Below are positions 32,865-41,175 of a stretch of 64,000 nucleotides of DNA, piece after piece. The notes beneath the pieces are model-generated. The model was given only the letters and a program-made list of their open reading frames with translations, did no database searches and had not been told where the DNA came from. Position 1 is the first letter of the stretch; every line of letters starts with the position of its first letter. A program made the translations under genes and the position numbers. Source of the stretch: Agromyces sp. CF514 (lineage in GTDB: Bacteria; Actinomycetota; Actinomycetes; Actinomycetales; Microbacteriaceae); assembly GCF_900113185.1 (NCBI RefSeq), contig NZ_FOZD01000003.1:62001-126000 (forward strand), given 5' to 3'.

Positions 32865-33881
32865 ATGGATTTCGGCGTCGTCCTGCAGACCAACCCGCCC
32901 GCCTCACGCACCGTGCACCTCGCCAAGCTCGCCGAGCAGTACGGGTTCAGCACCGCCTGGACCTTCGACTCGCACCTGCTCTGGCAGGAGCCGTACGTCA
33001 TCTACAGCCAGATCCTGGCCGAGACGCACCGCATCAAGGTGGGGCCGTTCGTCACCAACCCGGCCACCCGCGACTGGACCGTGACGGCGTCGATCTTCGC
33101 GACGCTCAACGAGATGTACGGCAACCGCACGATCTGCGGCATCGGCCGCGGCGACTCGGCCGTGCGCGTCACGAACGGCAAGCCCGTGACGATGAGCGAG
33201 CTGCGCGAGTCGATCCACGTGATCCGCGAGCTCGCGAACTCGCGCAGCGTCGAGTACAAGGGTTCGCAGCTGCAGTTCCCGTGGTCGAAGGGCTCGGAGC
33301 TCGAGGTCTGGGTCGCCGCCTACGGCCCGATGGCGCTCAAGCTCACGGGCGAGGTCGGCGACGGCTTCATCCTGCAGCTCGCCGACGTCGACATCGCCGC
33401 CTGGATGATCAAGACCGTCCGCGACGCGGCCGAGGCCGCAGGCCGCGACCCGATGTCGATCAAGTTCTGCGTCGCCGCCCCGATGTACATCGGCGACGAC
33501 TGGAGCCACATGCGCGACCAGACCCGGTGGTTCGGCGGCATGGTCGGCAACCACGTCGCCGACATCGTCGCGAAGTACGGAGCGCACGGCACGGTGCCCG
33601 ACGCGCTCACCGACTACATCCGCGGGCGGGAGGGCTACGACTACAACTCCCACGGGCAGGCCTCGAACGACCACGTCGACTTCGTGCCAGACGAGATCGT
33701 CGAGCGCTTCTGCGTGCTGGGATCGGCAGACCAGCACATCCAGAAGCTCAAGCAGCTCGCCGAGCTCGGCGTCGACCAGTTCGCCGGCTACCTCCAGCAC
33801 GACAATAAAGAGGAGACGCTGCGGGTCTACGGCGAGACCGTGATCCCGGCGCTCTCCGAGCACATCACGGCCAAGGCATGA
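32865..33881 (+). CDS. LLM-class F420-dependent-type oxidoreductase of the pyrimidine operon
   Basis: The 338-residue protein starts MDFGVVLQTNPPASRTVHLAK and has YGFSTAWTFDSHLLWQEPYVIYSQI (about 25-50), VGPFVTNPATRDWTVTAS (about 58-75), CGIGRGDSAVR and VWVAAYGPMALKLTGEVGDGFI. It matches the LLM family regularly found beside dihydropyrimidinase genes. The cofactor is assumed to be F420 from the family name, but FMN is possible. The operon lacks the flavin/iron-sulfur dihydropyrimidine dehydrogenase, so this enzyme may interconvert pyrimidine and dihydropyrimidine or act on a modified pyrimidine. The last 4 bases overlap the permease start as ATGA. Confidence 0.85.
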   Translation: MDFGVVLQTNPPASRTVHLAKLAEQYGFSTAWTFDSHLLWQEPYVIYSQILAETHRIKVGPFVTNPATRDWTVTASIFATLNEMYGNRTICGIGRGDSAVRVTNGKPVTMSELRESIHVIRELANSRSVEYKGSQLQFPWSKGSELEVWVAAYGPMALKLTGEVGDGFILQLADVDIAAWMIKTVRDAAEAAGRDPMSIKFCVAAPMYIGDDWSHMRDQTRWFGGMVGNHVADIVAKYGAHGTVPDALTDYIRGREGYDYNSHGQASNDHVDFVPDEIVERFCVLGSADQHIQKLKQLAELGVDQFAGYLQHDNKEETLRVYGETVIPALSEHITAKA

Positions 33882-34870
33882 CCGGGACCGCCGATCGAGT
33901 AGCGCCCGCCGAAGGTGGCCGCGTATCGAGATCCGACGACGGGTCTCGATACGGCGCTGGCGCGCCTACTCGACCGACGACGGGCAGGAGCTCCCTCACG
34001 CGCCGTCGGCTCGCCGCGGTCGGCTGGGGCGTGCTCGGGGTGCTGCTGCTCGTCGTGCTCTGGGAGGGTTACAAGCTGCTCGCCCCGACCGACGGCGTGC
34101 TGATCGGCGAGACCCGGGTGCTGCCGCGCACGACCGACCTCGCGATGCCGCACGTGTGGGACATGCTCGGGCGGCTCGCCGAACCCGTGACGCGCTCGCC
34201 GTCCGCCCAGCCGCTGTGGCTCGTGATCGCGCTCGGTGCGCTCACGACGCTCGGCATCGCCGCAGCGGGCTGGCTCGTCGGCGTGGTCGTCGGCATCGGG
34301 CTCGCGCTCGTGATGCAGCGGTGGCGGCTCGCCGAATGGGGCCTGTTCCCCTGGATCGTGCTCAGCCAGACCGTGCCGCTCATCGCGTTCGCCCCGATCG
34401 TGAAGAGCTGGGGGTCGCGCGTCGAGATCGGCTCGTTCGAGTGGCAGGACTGGATGTCGGTCGCGCTCATCGCCAGCTACCTCGCGTTCTTCCCGATCGC
34501 GATCGGGGCGCTGAAGGGCCTCCAGTCGCCCGACCGCATCCACGAGGAGCTCATGCAGACCTACGCGGCGGGCTACTGGCCGACGCTGTGGAAGCTGCGG
34601 TTCCCGGCGGCCGTGCCCTACCTGCTGCCCGCGCTGCGGCTCGGCGCCGCCAACGCCGTCATCGGCGCCGTCGTCGCCGAGGTCTCGACCGGCCTGCAGG
34701 GCGGCATCGGCCGCCTGCTCATCCAGTTCGCCGGACAGGCCTCCGGCGACCCCGCGAAGGCGTGGGCGCCCATCTTCGGCGCCATCGTGCTCGGGCTCGT
34801 GGCAGCCGGCTCGGTCGCCCTGCTCGGCGTGATCCTCAAGAACTACCGACGAACGGAGGAAGCCGCATGA
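33878..34870 (+). CDS. ABC transporter permease with repeat-encoded N-terminus
   Basis: The 330-residue protein has about six membrane helices from residue 45 onward and the coupling loop TYAAGYWPTLWKLRFPAAVP, as in pyrimidine-precursor/nitrate-type importers. Its ATG overlaps the LLM stop (ATGA). Residues 6-33 are encoded by an intergenic-type inverted repeat (33893-33975) whose core is identical to 35-68 at the left window edge. They read as a polar Arg/Gly/Ser segment unlike any importer domain. No better start with a ribosome site follows the repeat; a GTG at about 34033 would remove part of helix 1. It works with the ATPase, second permease and binding protein that follow. Confidence 0.83.
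   Translation: MTGTADRVAPAEGGRVSRSDDGSRYGAGAPTRPTTGRSSLTRRRLAAVGWGVLGVLLLVVLWEGYKLLAPTDGVLIGETRVLPRTTDLAMPHVWDMLGRLAEPVTRSPSAQPLWLVIALGALTTLGIAAAGWLVGVVVGIGLALVMQRWRLAEWGLFPWIVLSQTVPLIAFAPIVKSWGSRVEIGSFEWQDWMSVALIASYLAFFPIAIGALKGLQSPDRIHEELMQTYAAGYWPTLWKLRFPAAVPYLLPALRLGAANAVIGAVVAEVSTGLQGGIGRLLIQFAGQASGDPAKAWAPIFGAIVLGLVAAGSVALLGVILKNYRRTEEAA
33893..33975. repeat. REP-like element, copy 3, inside permease codons
   Basis: TCGAGTAGCG near 33894 and GTATCGAGA (33923 onwards) are followed, inverted, by TCTCGATAC (33944 onwards) and CTACTCGA. The unit 33942-33975 is identical over 34 bases to 35-68. All of it lies within the open frame that starts at 33878. Confidence 0.8.
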
Positions 34871-35796
34871 GTGCTCCCGAGAACGCAGCCGCCCCCGACG
34901 ACGCAGCCGCTCCCGAGACCCCCGTCGCGGCATCCGTCGCCCCGTCTGCGGCAGCCGCCGAATCCGCCGTGCGCGTGGTCGGCGTCGACAAGGTGTTCGA
35001 GACGCGCAGCGGAACGGTGCACGCGCTCGAGGGCATCGACCTGTCGATCGCGCCGGGCGAGTTCGTCTCGCTCATCGGCCCGAGCGGATGCGGCAAGTCG
35101 ACGCTCATGCGCCTGATCGCCGACCTCGACGCGCCGACCTCCGGTGCGATCACGGTGTTCGGCAAGACGCCCGCGCAGGCGCGCCTCGACCAGGAGTACG
35201 GCATCGCGTTCCAGCAGGCAGGGTTGCTGCCGTGGCGCACGGTCGCCGCGAACGTCGCCCTGCCGCTCGAACTGCACGGCGTGGCATCCGGCGCACGCAG
35301 GGCCAAGGTCGAGGAGCTGCTCGACATGGTGGGGCTCGCCGACTTCGCCGACCGCTACCCAGACCAGCTCTCGGGCGGGATGCAGCAGCGCGTCGCGATC
35401 GCCCGCTCGCTCGCCGAGCAGCCGCGGCTGCTGCTCATGGACGAGCCGTTCGGCGCCCTCGACGAGATGACCCGCGAGAAGATGCAGTCCGACCTCGTGC
35501 GCATCTCGGCCGAGACGGGTGCCGCCGTCGTGTTCGTGACGCACTCCATCCCCGAGGCGGTGTTCCTCAGCGACCGCGTGGTCGTGATGTCGCCGCGGCC
35601 CGGCCGCATCCGCGAGATCGTGCCCATGCGGCTCGGCTCGTCCGAACCGACTCGTGGCACGGATGCCTCGGCGCGCGCCGCACGCACCGAGGGCCTGCGC
35701 GAGGACCGCTCGTTCTTCGAGATGGTCACGGCCGTGCGCGAGGCGCTGCACGGCGCCCCGGTCGCCACGGGTGCGCGCGGAGTGGAGACGCGCTGA
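34867..35796 (+). CDS. ABC transporter ATP-binding protein of the pyrimidine operon
   Basis: The 309-residue ATPase has Walker A GPSGCGKST (about 76-84), a Q-loop in AFQQAGLLPWRTV, signature LSGGMQQRVAIAR, Walker B LLLMDEPFGALD and switch His in THS. A 35-residue Ala/Pro-rich tail precedes the domain, and a C-terminal extension of about 45 residues follows. It belongs to the SsuB/TauB/ThiZ importer group. The start overlaps the preceding permease stop (ATGA) and the end shares a base with the next permease (TGATG). It should energise uptake of a pyrimidine-like compound. Confidence 0.88.
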   Translation: MSAPENAAAPDDAAAPETPVAASVAPSAAAAESAVRVVGVDKVFETRSGTVHALEGIDLSIAPGEFVSLIGPSGCGKSTLMRLIADLDAPTSGAITVFGKTPAQARLDQEYGIAFQQAGLLPWRTVAANVALPLELHGVASGARRAKVEELLDMVGLADFADRYPDQLSGGMQQRVAIARSLAEQPRLLLMDEPFGALDEMTREKMQSDLVRISAETGAAVVFVTHSIPEAVFLSDRVVVMSPRPGRIREIVPMRLGSSEPTRGTDASARAARTEGLREDRSFFEMVTAVREALHGAPVATGARGVETR

Positions 35797-36638
35797 TGAT
35801 GAGTCCGCGCACCGAGACGACGCTGCGCATCGTCGCGCCGATCACGGTCGGCGTGCTCGTGCTGGGCATCTGGCAGTTCCTGGTCAGCGTCGTCGGCGTC
35901 TCGGACTACCTGCTGCCGAGCCCGGCGTCGATCGTCGACGAGATCGTCGCGTCGTGGGACTCGATCGTGTCGGCCACGATCATCACGGGCACCAACGCGC
36001 TCATCGGCCTCATCGTGGGTTCGCTGCTCGGCGTGGCCCTGGCCTCGCTCGCCGCGCGCTGGCGGTCGGTCGACCAGATGAGCGCCCCGGTGATCGCCTC
36101 GCTCGCCGTCGTACCGATCGTGGCGCTCGCGCCCGTGCTGAACTCGATGTTCGGTGCCGACAGCCAGTTCGGCCGGCAGGCGATCGCCGCGATCGCGTCG
36201 TTCGTGCCGGTCTTCATCAACACGCTGCGCGGGTTCCGCCAGACGACGCCCGTGCACCGAGAACTCATGCGCGCCTACGCAGCGACCCCCGCGCAGGTGC
36301 TGCGAACGCTCACGCTGCCGACCGCGAGACCGTTCATCCTCACGGGCATCCGCATCGCCTCCTCGCTGGCCGTGATCTCGGCCCTCGTCGCCGAGTACTT
36401 CGGCGGACCGCGCGGCGGCCTCGGCAGCCTGATCTCGACGTCGGCCGCGTCGAGCGCGTACGCCAGGGCGTGGGCGTACGTCGTGGCATCCATCGCCCTC
36501 GGCCTGCTCTTCTACCTCGCGACGCTCGCGCTCGAGCGACTCGTGCTCAGGACCCCCACCCAGCGCACCACCGACCGCACCACCGGAACCCGCACCACCA
36601 GCACCAGCACCAGCACCGAGACCAGCACCACCCATTGA
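35796..36638 (+). CDS. ABC transporter permease of the pyrimidine operon
   Basis: The 280-residue membrane protein has about six helices, the YLLPSPASIVDEI motif after helix 1 and the coupling loop AYAATPAQVLRTLTLPTARP. The last 25 residues are a Thr/Ser/Arg-rich low-complexity tail (repeats of the STS type) coded by simple CACCAGCACCAG-like DNA, which is unusual for a permease and may be length-variable. Two consecutive ATG codons exist at 35796 and 35799; the first overlaps the ATPase stop. It pairs with the permease at 33878 as a heterodimer. Confidence 0.86.
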   Translation: MMSPRTETTLRIVAPITVGVLVLGIWQFLVSVVGVSDYLLPSPASIVDEIVASWDSIVSATIITGTNALIGLIVGSLLGVALASLAARWRSVDQMSAPVIASLAVVPIVALAPVLNSMFGADSQFGRQAIAAIASFVPVFINTLRGFRQTTPVHRELMRAYAATPAQVLRTLTLPTARPFILTGIRIASSLAVISALVAEYFGGPRGGLGSLISTSAASSAYARAWAYVVASIALGLLFYLATLALERLVLRTPTQRTTDRTTGTRTTSTSTSTETSTTH

Positions 36639-36657
36639 GATCCAGGGAAGGACTGAC

Positions 36658-37806
36658 ATGAAGCACAGCACACGCCGCGGACTCGCGGCCGGAGCGTTCG
36701 CCGTCACGGCCGCGTTCCTCCTCGCAGCCTGCTCGTCGGGCGACAGCGGCGACTCCGGCGGAGGCGACTCCGGCGAGCTCACCTCCGTGAAGCTGCAGCT
36801 CCAGTGGCTGCCGCAGGGCCAGTTCGCCGGGTACTTCGCGGCCGTCGACCAGGGCTTCTTCGAGGACGAGGGCCTCGACGTCGAGATCATCCCGTCGGGC
36901 GGTGACATCGTTCCCCAGGACGCGCTCGCCAACGGCGACGTCGACTACGCGATCGCGTGGGTGCCCAAGGTGCTCGGCTCGATCGAGCAGGGCGCGAACC
37001 TGACCGACATCGCCCAGATCTTCCAGCGCTCGGGCACCCTGCAGGTGTCGTGGGCCGACTCGGGCATCGACTCGGTCGCCGACTTCGAGGGCAAGAAGAT
37101 CGGCTCGTGGGGCTTCGGCAACGAGTGGGAGATCTTCGCGGCCATGGCCGCTGAGGGCCTCGACGCCTCGACCGTGCAGATCATCACGCAGGACTTCAAC
37201 ATGAACGCGTTCCTGCAGGGCGACATCGACGCGGCCCAGGCCATGACCTACAACGAGTACGCGCAGCTGCTCGAGACCGTGAACCCCGACACGGGCGAGC
37301 TCTACCAGCCCGAGGACTTCAACGTCATCTCGTACGAGGACACCGAGGGCGCCATGCTCCAGGACGCGATCTGGGCCGACACGGAGCGCCTCGAGAGCGA
37401 CAGCGAGTACGCGGACACGACGGTCAAGTTCCTCAAGGCCGTCATCAAGGGCTGGGCGTTCGCCGCGGCCAACCCGCAGGACGCCGCCGACATCACGATC
37501 GCGGCCGGCTCCGGTTGGGGTCCGAGCCACGAGCTCTGGATGGTCAACGAGACGAACAAGCTCATCTGGCCGTCCGACCAGGGCATCGGCGTCATCGACG
37601 AGACCGCGTGGGACAAGACCGTCGCGGGCGCGCTCGCCGCGGTGAACGAGACCGGCGCCCACCTCATCACCGAGGAGCCGCCGGCCAGCGCCTGGTCGAA
37701 CGAGTACATCGAGAAGGCGCTCTCGGAGCTCGAGGGCGAAGACCTCGACCTCACGGGCGCCGACTGGAAGCCCATCGACGTCACCCTCGAAGAGGGCGGC
37801 AACTAG
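36658..37806 (+). CDS. THI5/NMT1-like substrate-binding lipoprotein of the pyrimidine operon
   Basis: The 382-residue protein has a lipobox FLLAAC (Cys25) and a binding fold starting VKLQLQWLPQGQFAGYFAAVDQGFFEDEGLDVEI, the signature of NMT1/THI5-like proteins that bind pyrimidine-type compounds such as hydroxymethylpyrimidine precursors. DVDYAIAWVPKVL, GSWGFGNEWEIFAAMAAEG and AMTYNEYAQLLETV follow in the order typical of the family. It should capture the substrate for the permeases and ATPase encoded just upstream. AAGGA lies ahead of ATG 36658. A strong hairpin follows the stop and may keep its transcript abundant relative to the catabolic genes. Confidence 0.88.
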   Translation: MKHSTRRGLAAGAFAVTAAFLLAACSSGDSGDSGGGDSGELTSVKLQLQWLPQGQFAGYFAAVDQGFFEDEGLDVEIIPSGGDIVPQDALANGDVDYAIAWVPKVLGSIEQGANLTDIAQIFQRSGTLQVSWADSGIDSVADFEGKKIGSWGFGNEWEIFAAMAAEGLDASTVQIITQDFNMNAFLQGDIDAAQAMTYNEYAQLLETVNPDTGELYQPEDFNVISYEDTEGAMLQDAIWADTERLESDSEYADTTVKFLKAVIKGWAFAAANPQDAADITIAAGSGWGPSHELWMVNETNKLIWPSDQGIGVIDETAWDKTVAGALAAVNETGAHLITEEPPASAWSNEYIEKALSELEGEDLDLTGADWKPIDVTLEEGGN

Positions 37807-37812
37807 CAGAGC

Positions 37813-37855
37813 GGATGCCGCGGCGCCGGCGCACCCGGTCGGCGCCGCGGCATCC
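37813..37855 (+). terminator. Strong intercistronic hairpin after the binding-protein gene
   Basis: GGATGCCGCGGCGCCG (37813-37828) pairs perfectly over 16 bp with 37840-37855, loop 11 bases. There is no T-run. It probably stabilises the upstream transcript or partly terminates before the aminotransferase gene. A direct repeat ACCGGACGTTCC follows at 37871-37882 and 37886-37897. Confidence 0.6.
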
Positions 37856-37921
37856 ATCCATCCGTTCATCACCGGACGTTCCGCCACCGGACGTTCCATC
37901 CGCGGAAAGGCAGTGAAGCCC

Positions 37922-39238
37922 ATGACCGAGAACGACGACCTCGACGCGATCGCGCGCGAGCTCGACCGCGAGCACGTCTTCCACTCCTGGTCGGCGCAGG
38001 CCCAGCCATCGTCGCTCGTCGTCGCGAGCGGGCGCGGATGCCGCGTCTGGGATCACGCCGGCCGCGAATACCTCGACTTCTCGAGCCAGCTCGTGAACGT
38101 CAACATCGGCCACCAGCATCCGACCGTGGTGGAGGCGATCCGCGAGCAGGCCGAACTGCTCACCACGATCGCGCCGTCGACCGTGAACCTCGCGCGCGGC
38201 GAGGCCGCGAAGCGCATCGTCGCCCGCGCGCCCGACGGGTTCCGCAAGGTGTTCTTCACGAACGGCGGCGCCGATGCCAACGAGAACGCGATCCGCATGG
38301 CGCGACTGCACACGGGCCGCGACAAGGTGCTCTCGACGTATCGGTCGTACCACGGCAACACAGGTGCGGCGATCGTCTCGACGGGCGACTGGCGTCGCAT
38401 CCCGAACGAGTTCGCGCGCGGACACGTGCACTTCTTCGGGCCCTACCTGTACCGCTCCGAGTTCTGGGCGACGACGCCCGAGCAGGAGTCCGAGCGCGCC
38501 CTGCAGCACCTGCGCCGCGTGATCGAGTCCGAGGGGCCGTCGTCGATCGCCGCGGTGCTCCTCGAGTCGATCCCGGGCACCGCGGGCATCATGCTCCCGC
38601 CGCCCGGCTACCTGGCGGGCGTGCGCGAACTGTGCGACGCCCACGGCATCCTGTTGATCCTCGACGAGGTCATGGCCGGCTTCGGCCGCACCGGGCGCTG
38701 GTTCGCATTCGACGGCTACGACGTGCGGCCCGACCTCATCACCTTCGCGAAGGGCGTGAACTCTGGGTACATCCCGACGGGCGGCGTGATCATCTCCGAC
38801 CCGATCGCCAAGACGTTCGACGAGCGGGTGTTCCCGGGCGGACTCACCTACTCGGGGCATCCGCTCGCGATGGCGTCGATCGTCGCGACGCTCGACGCGA
38901 TGCAGGCCGAGGGCGTCGTCGAGAACGCGCGAGCCGTCGGCGAGACCGCGATCGGGCCCGCGCTCGCCGGGCTGGCCGAGAAGCACGAGGTCATCGGCGA
39001 GGTGCGCGGCGAGGGCGTGTTCTGGGCGATGGAACTCGTCGCCGACCGCACCACACGCGAGCCGCTCGCCGCCGCCGACATGGGCCGGCTGAAGGCCGGG
39101 ATGGTCGAGCGCGGGCTGCTGCCGTTCGTGCAGGACAACCGCATCCACGTGGTGCCGCCGTGCGTGGTCACCGCAGACGAGGTCGCCGAGGCCGTCGCGA
39201 TCTACGACGAGGTGCTGAGCACCGTAGGGGAGAACTGA
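37922..39238 (+). CDS. Class III omega-aminotransferase (beta-alanine:pyruvate type)
   Basis: The 438-residue PLP enzyme has the class III pattern: VWDHAGREYLDFSSQLVNVNIGHQHP (about 40-65), FFTNGGADANENAIRMAR, the Asp in LLILDEVMAGFGRTG, and Lys277 in LITFAKGVNSGYIPTGG. In this operon its likely reaction is transfer of the amino group of beta-alanine (or 3-aminoisobutyrate) to pyruvate or 2-oxoglutarate, giving malonate semialdehyde. ATG 37922 gives the usual length; GGAAAGG is 12 bases away, and a GTG at 37913 would add three residues. The next gene begins 2 bases after the stop and uses the product. Confidence 0.88.
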   Translation: MTENDDLDAIARELDREHVFHSWSAQAQPSSLVVASGRGCRVWDHAGREYLDFSSQLVNVNIGHQHPTVVEAIREQAELLTTIAPSTVNLARGEAAKRIVARAPDGFRKVFFTNGGADANENAIRMARLHTGRDKVLSTYRSYHGNTGAAIVSTGDWRRIPNEFARGHVHFFGPYLYRSEFWATTPEQESERALQHLRRVIESEGPSSIAAVLLESIPGTAGIMLPPPGYLAGVRELCDAHGILLILDEVMAGFGRTGRWFAFDGYDVRPDLITFAKGVNSGYIPTGGVIISDPIAKTFDERVFPGGLTYSGHPLAMASIVATLDAMQAEGVVENARAVGETAIGPALAGLAEKHEVIGEVRGEGVFWAMELVADRTTREPLAAADMGRLKAGMVERGLLPFVQDNRIHVVPPCVVTADEVAEAVAIYDEVLSTVGEN

Positions 39239-39240
39239 TC

Positions 39241-40737
39241 ATGAGCATCACCACCATCGACCACTGGATCGGCGGCGCGCCCGCCACGGGCGATTCCGAC
39301 CGGACGGGCCCCGTCTACAACCCGGCGCTCGGCGTCGAGCAGAAGCGCGTGCGCCTCGCCTCGACCGAAGACGTCGACACGGCCGTCGAAGCCGCCGCGC
39401 GCGCGTTCCCGGCCTGGCGCGACACGTCGATCGCGAAGCGCCAGCAGGTCATGTTCGCGTTCCGCGAGCTGCTGAACGCCCGTTCGGGCGACCTCGCCGC
39501 GATCCTCACGAGCGAGCACGGCAAGGTCACCTCCGACGCCGCGGGCGAGATCGCGCGCGGGCTCGAGGTCGTCGAGCTCGCGTGCGCGATGCCCGGGTAC
39601 ACGAAGGGCGAGTACTCCGAGAACGTCTCGACCGGGGTCGACGTCTACACGCTCAAGCAGCCGGTCGGCGTCGTGGGCATCATCAGCCCCTTCAACTTCC
39701 CGGCCATGGTGCCGCTCTGGTTCTTCCCGCTCGCGATCGCGGCCGGCAACACGGTCGTGCTGAAGCCGTCCGAGAAGGATCCCTCCGCGGCCGTCTGGAT
39801 GGCCGAGCTCATGCAGGAGGCCGGCGTGCCCGACGGCGTGCTGAACGTCGTGCACGGCGACAAGGTCGCGGTCGACGCGCTGCTCGAGCACCCGACCGTG
39901 CGTTCGATCTCGTTCGTCGGCTCGACGCCGATCGCGCACTACATCTACTCGACGGCCTCGGCGAACGGCAAGCGCGTGCAGGCGCTCGGCGGCGCGAAGA
40001 ACCACATGCTCGTGCTGCCAGACGCCGACCTCGACCTCGCCGCCGACGCCGCCGTGAACGCGGGCTTCGGCTCTGCCGGCGAGCGATGCATGGCGGTCTC
40101 GGTCGTGCTCGCGGTCGACTCGGTCGCCGACGAGCTGGTCGCGAAGGTGAGCGAGCGGATGTCGCGGCTCACGACCGGCGACGGCACGCGCGGCTGCGAC
40201 ATGGGCCCCCTGATCACGCGCGAGCACCGCGACAAGGTCGCGGGCTACCTCGACGTCGCGGTCGACGACGGGGCGACCCTCGTGGTCGACGGCCGCGACC
40301 CCGAGGTCGACGGCGCGGCAGACGGATTCTGGCTCGGGCCGACCCTCATCGACCGCGTGCCGACGTCGTCGGTCGTGTACCGCGACGAGATCTTCGGCCC
40401 GGTGCTCTCGATCGTGCGCGTCGACGGCTACGAGCAGGGCCTCGAGATCATCAACGGCTCGCCCTACGGCAACGGCACGGCGATCTTCACGAACGACGGC
40501 GGGGCGGCGCGGCGGTTCCAGCGCGAGGTCACGGTCGGCATGATCGGCATCAACGTGCCGATCCCGGTGCCCGTGGCGTACCACTCGTTCGGCGGCTGGA
40601 AGGACTCGCTGTTCGGCGACGCCAAGGCGTACGGCCCCAAGGGGTTCGACTTCTTCCTCCAGGAGAAGGCGGTCACGTCGCGCTGGCTCGACCCGAGCCA
40701 CGGCGGGCTGAACCTGGGCTTCCCGCAGCACGACTGA
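39241..40737 (+). CDS. mmsA: CoA-acylating (methyl)malonate-semialdehyde dehydrogenase
   Basis: The 498-residue aldehyde dehydrogenase has GIISPFNFPAMVPLWFFPLAIAAGNTVVLKPSE (about 142-175) and the catalytic Cys283 in GSAGERCMAVS. ALGGAKNHM replaces the usual catalytic-Glu block, which is diagnostic of MmsA enzymes that release a CoA thioester. It converts malonate semialdehyde to acetyl-CoA and CO2, or methylmalonate semialdehyde to propionyl-CoA, using NAD and CoA. That ends the uracil/thymine route in central metabolism. It lies 2 bases after the aminotransferase stop and is the last clear member of the operon. Confidence 0.92.
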   Translation: MSITTIDHWIGGAPATGDSDRTGPVYNPALGVEQKRVRLASTEDVDTAVEAAARAFPAWRDTSIAKRQQVMFAFRELLNARSGDLAAILTSEHGKVTSDAAGEIARGLEVVELACAMPGYTKGEYSENVSTGVDVYTLKQPVGVVGIISPFNFPAMVPLWFFPLAIAAGNTVVLKPSEKDPSAAVWMAELMQEAGVPDGVLNVVHGDKVAVDALLEHPTVRSISFVGSTPIAHYIYSTASANGKRVQALGGAKNHMLVLPDADLDLAADAAVNAGFGSAGERCMAVSVVLAVDSVADELVAKVSERMSRLTTGDGTRGCDMGPLITREHRDKVAGYLDVAVDDGATLVVDGRDPEVDGAADGFWLGPTLIDRVPTSSVVYRDEIFGPVLSIVRVDGYEQGLEIINGSPYGNGTAIFTNDGGAARRFQREVTVGMIGINVPIPVPVAYHSFGGWKDSLFGDAKAYGPKGFDFFLQEKAVTSRWLDPSHGGLNLGFPQHD

Positions 40738-40789
40738 CCCGATCGCCGATCGCGTGCGGTCGGCTTGCCCTCCGTGGCAGGCTGACCGC

Positions 40790-41152
40790 ATGACCGACGA
40801 CGTCCGCAATATCGCCGCAGCGCTCGACCGCATCACCGAGCCGTGGCAGCCCCACCGGTTGGCGAGCATCAACGACTACGACGTGAAGGTCGTCAGGCTC
40901 GACGGCGAGTTCGTCTGGCACAGCCACCCCGAGACCGACGAGCTGTTCCTGGTGCGCAGCGGACGCCTGACGATCCAGCTCCGCGACCGCGATGTCGAAC
41001 TCGGCCCCGATGACGTGTTCGTCGTGCCCGCGGGCGTCGAGCACTGCCCGCTCGCGCACGGCGAGGTGACGGCTCTGCTCATCGAGCCGAAGGGCAGCGT
41101 CAACACCGGCGACGTCGGAGGCGACCGCACCTCGCAGCTGCGCGAGCTCTGA
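40790..41152 (+). CDS. Cupin-domain protein
   Basis: The 120-residue protein has one cupin barrel: VWHSHPETDELFLVRSGRLTIQL carries the first metal motif (two His and a Glu) and VFVVPAGVEHCPLA the second. Such small cupins are isomerases, dioxygenases or sensors, and the exact role cannot be assigned. A longer frame from 40754 exists, but ATG 40790 gives the natural beginning. It lies 52 bases after mmsA on the same strand, so it might be co-transcribed and help the pyrimidine operon, or it may be independent. It converges on the enoyl-CoA hydratase gene. Confidence 0.75.
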   Translation: MTDDVRNIAAALDRITEPWQPHRLASINDYDVKVVRLDGEFVWHSHPETDELFLVRSGRLTIQLRDRDVELGPDDVFVVPAGVEHCPLAHGEVTALLIEPKGSVNTGDVGGDRTSQLREL

Positions 41153-41175
41153 CGAGCGCGCCGCACGGGGCGGAC

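Noticed and set aside
30359..33001. A minus-strand open frame of 880 codons opposite the beta-ureidopropionase and dihydropyrimidinase genes
   Set aside because: It is the antisense shadow of strongly conserved enzymes. Its translation is Arg/Val/Asp/Gly/His-rich without any domain, as expected of complement frames in high-G+C DNA.
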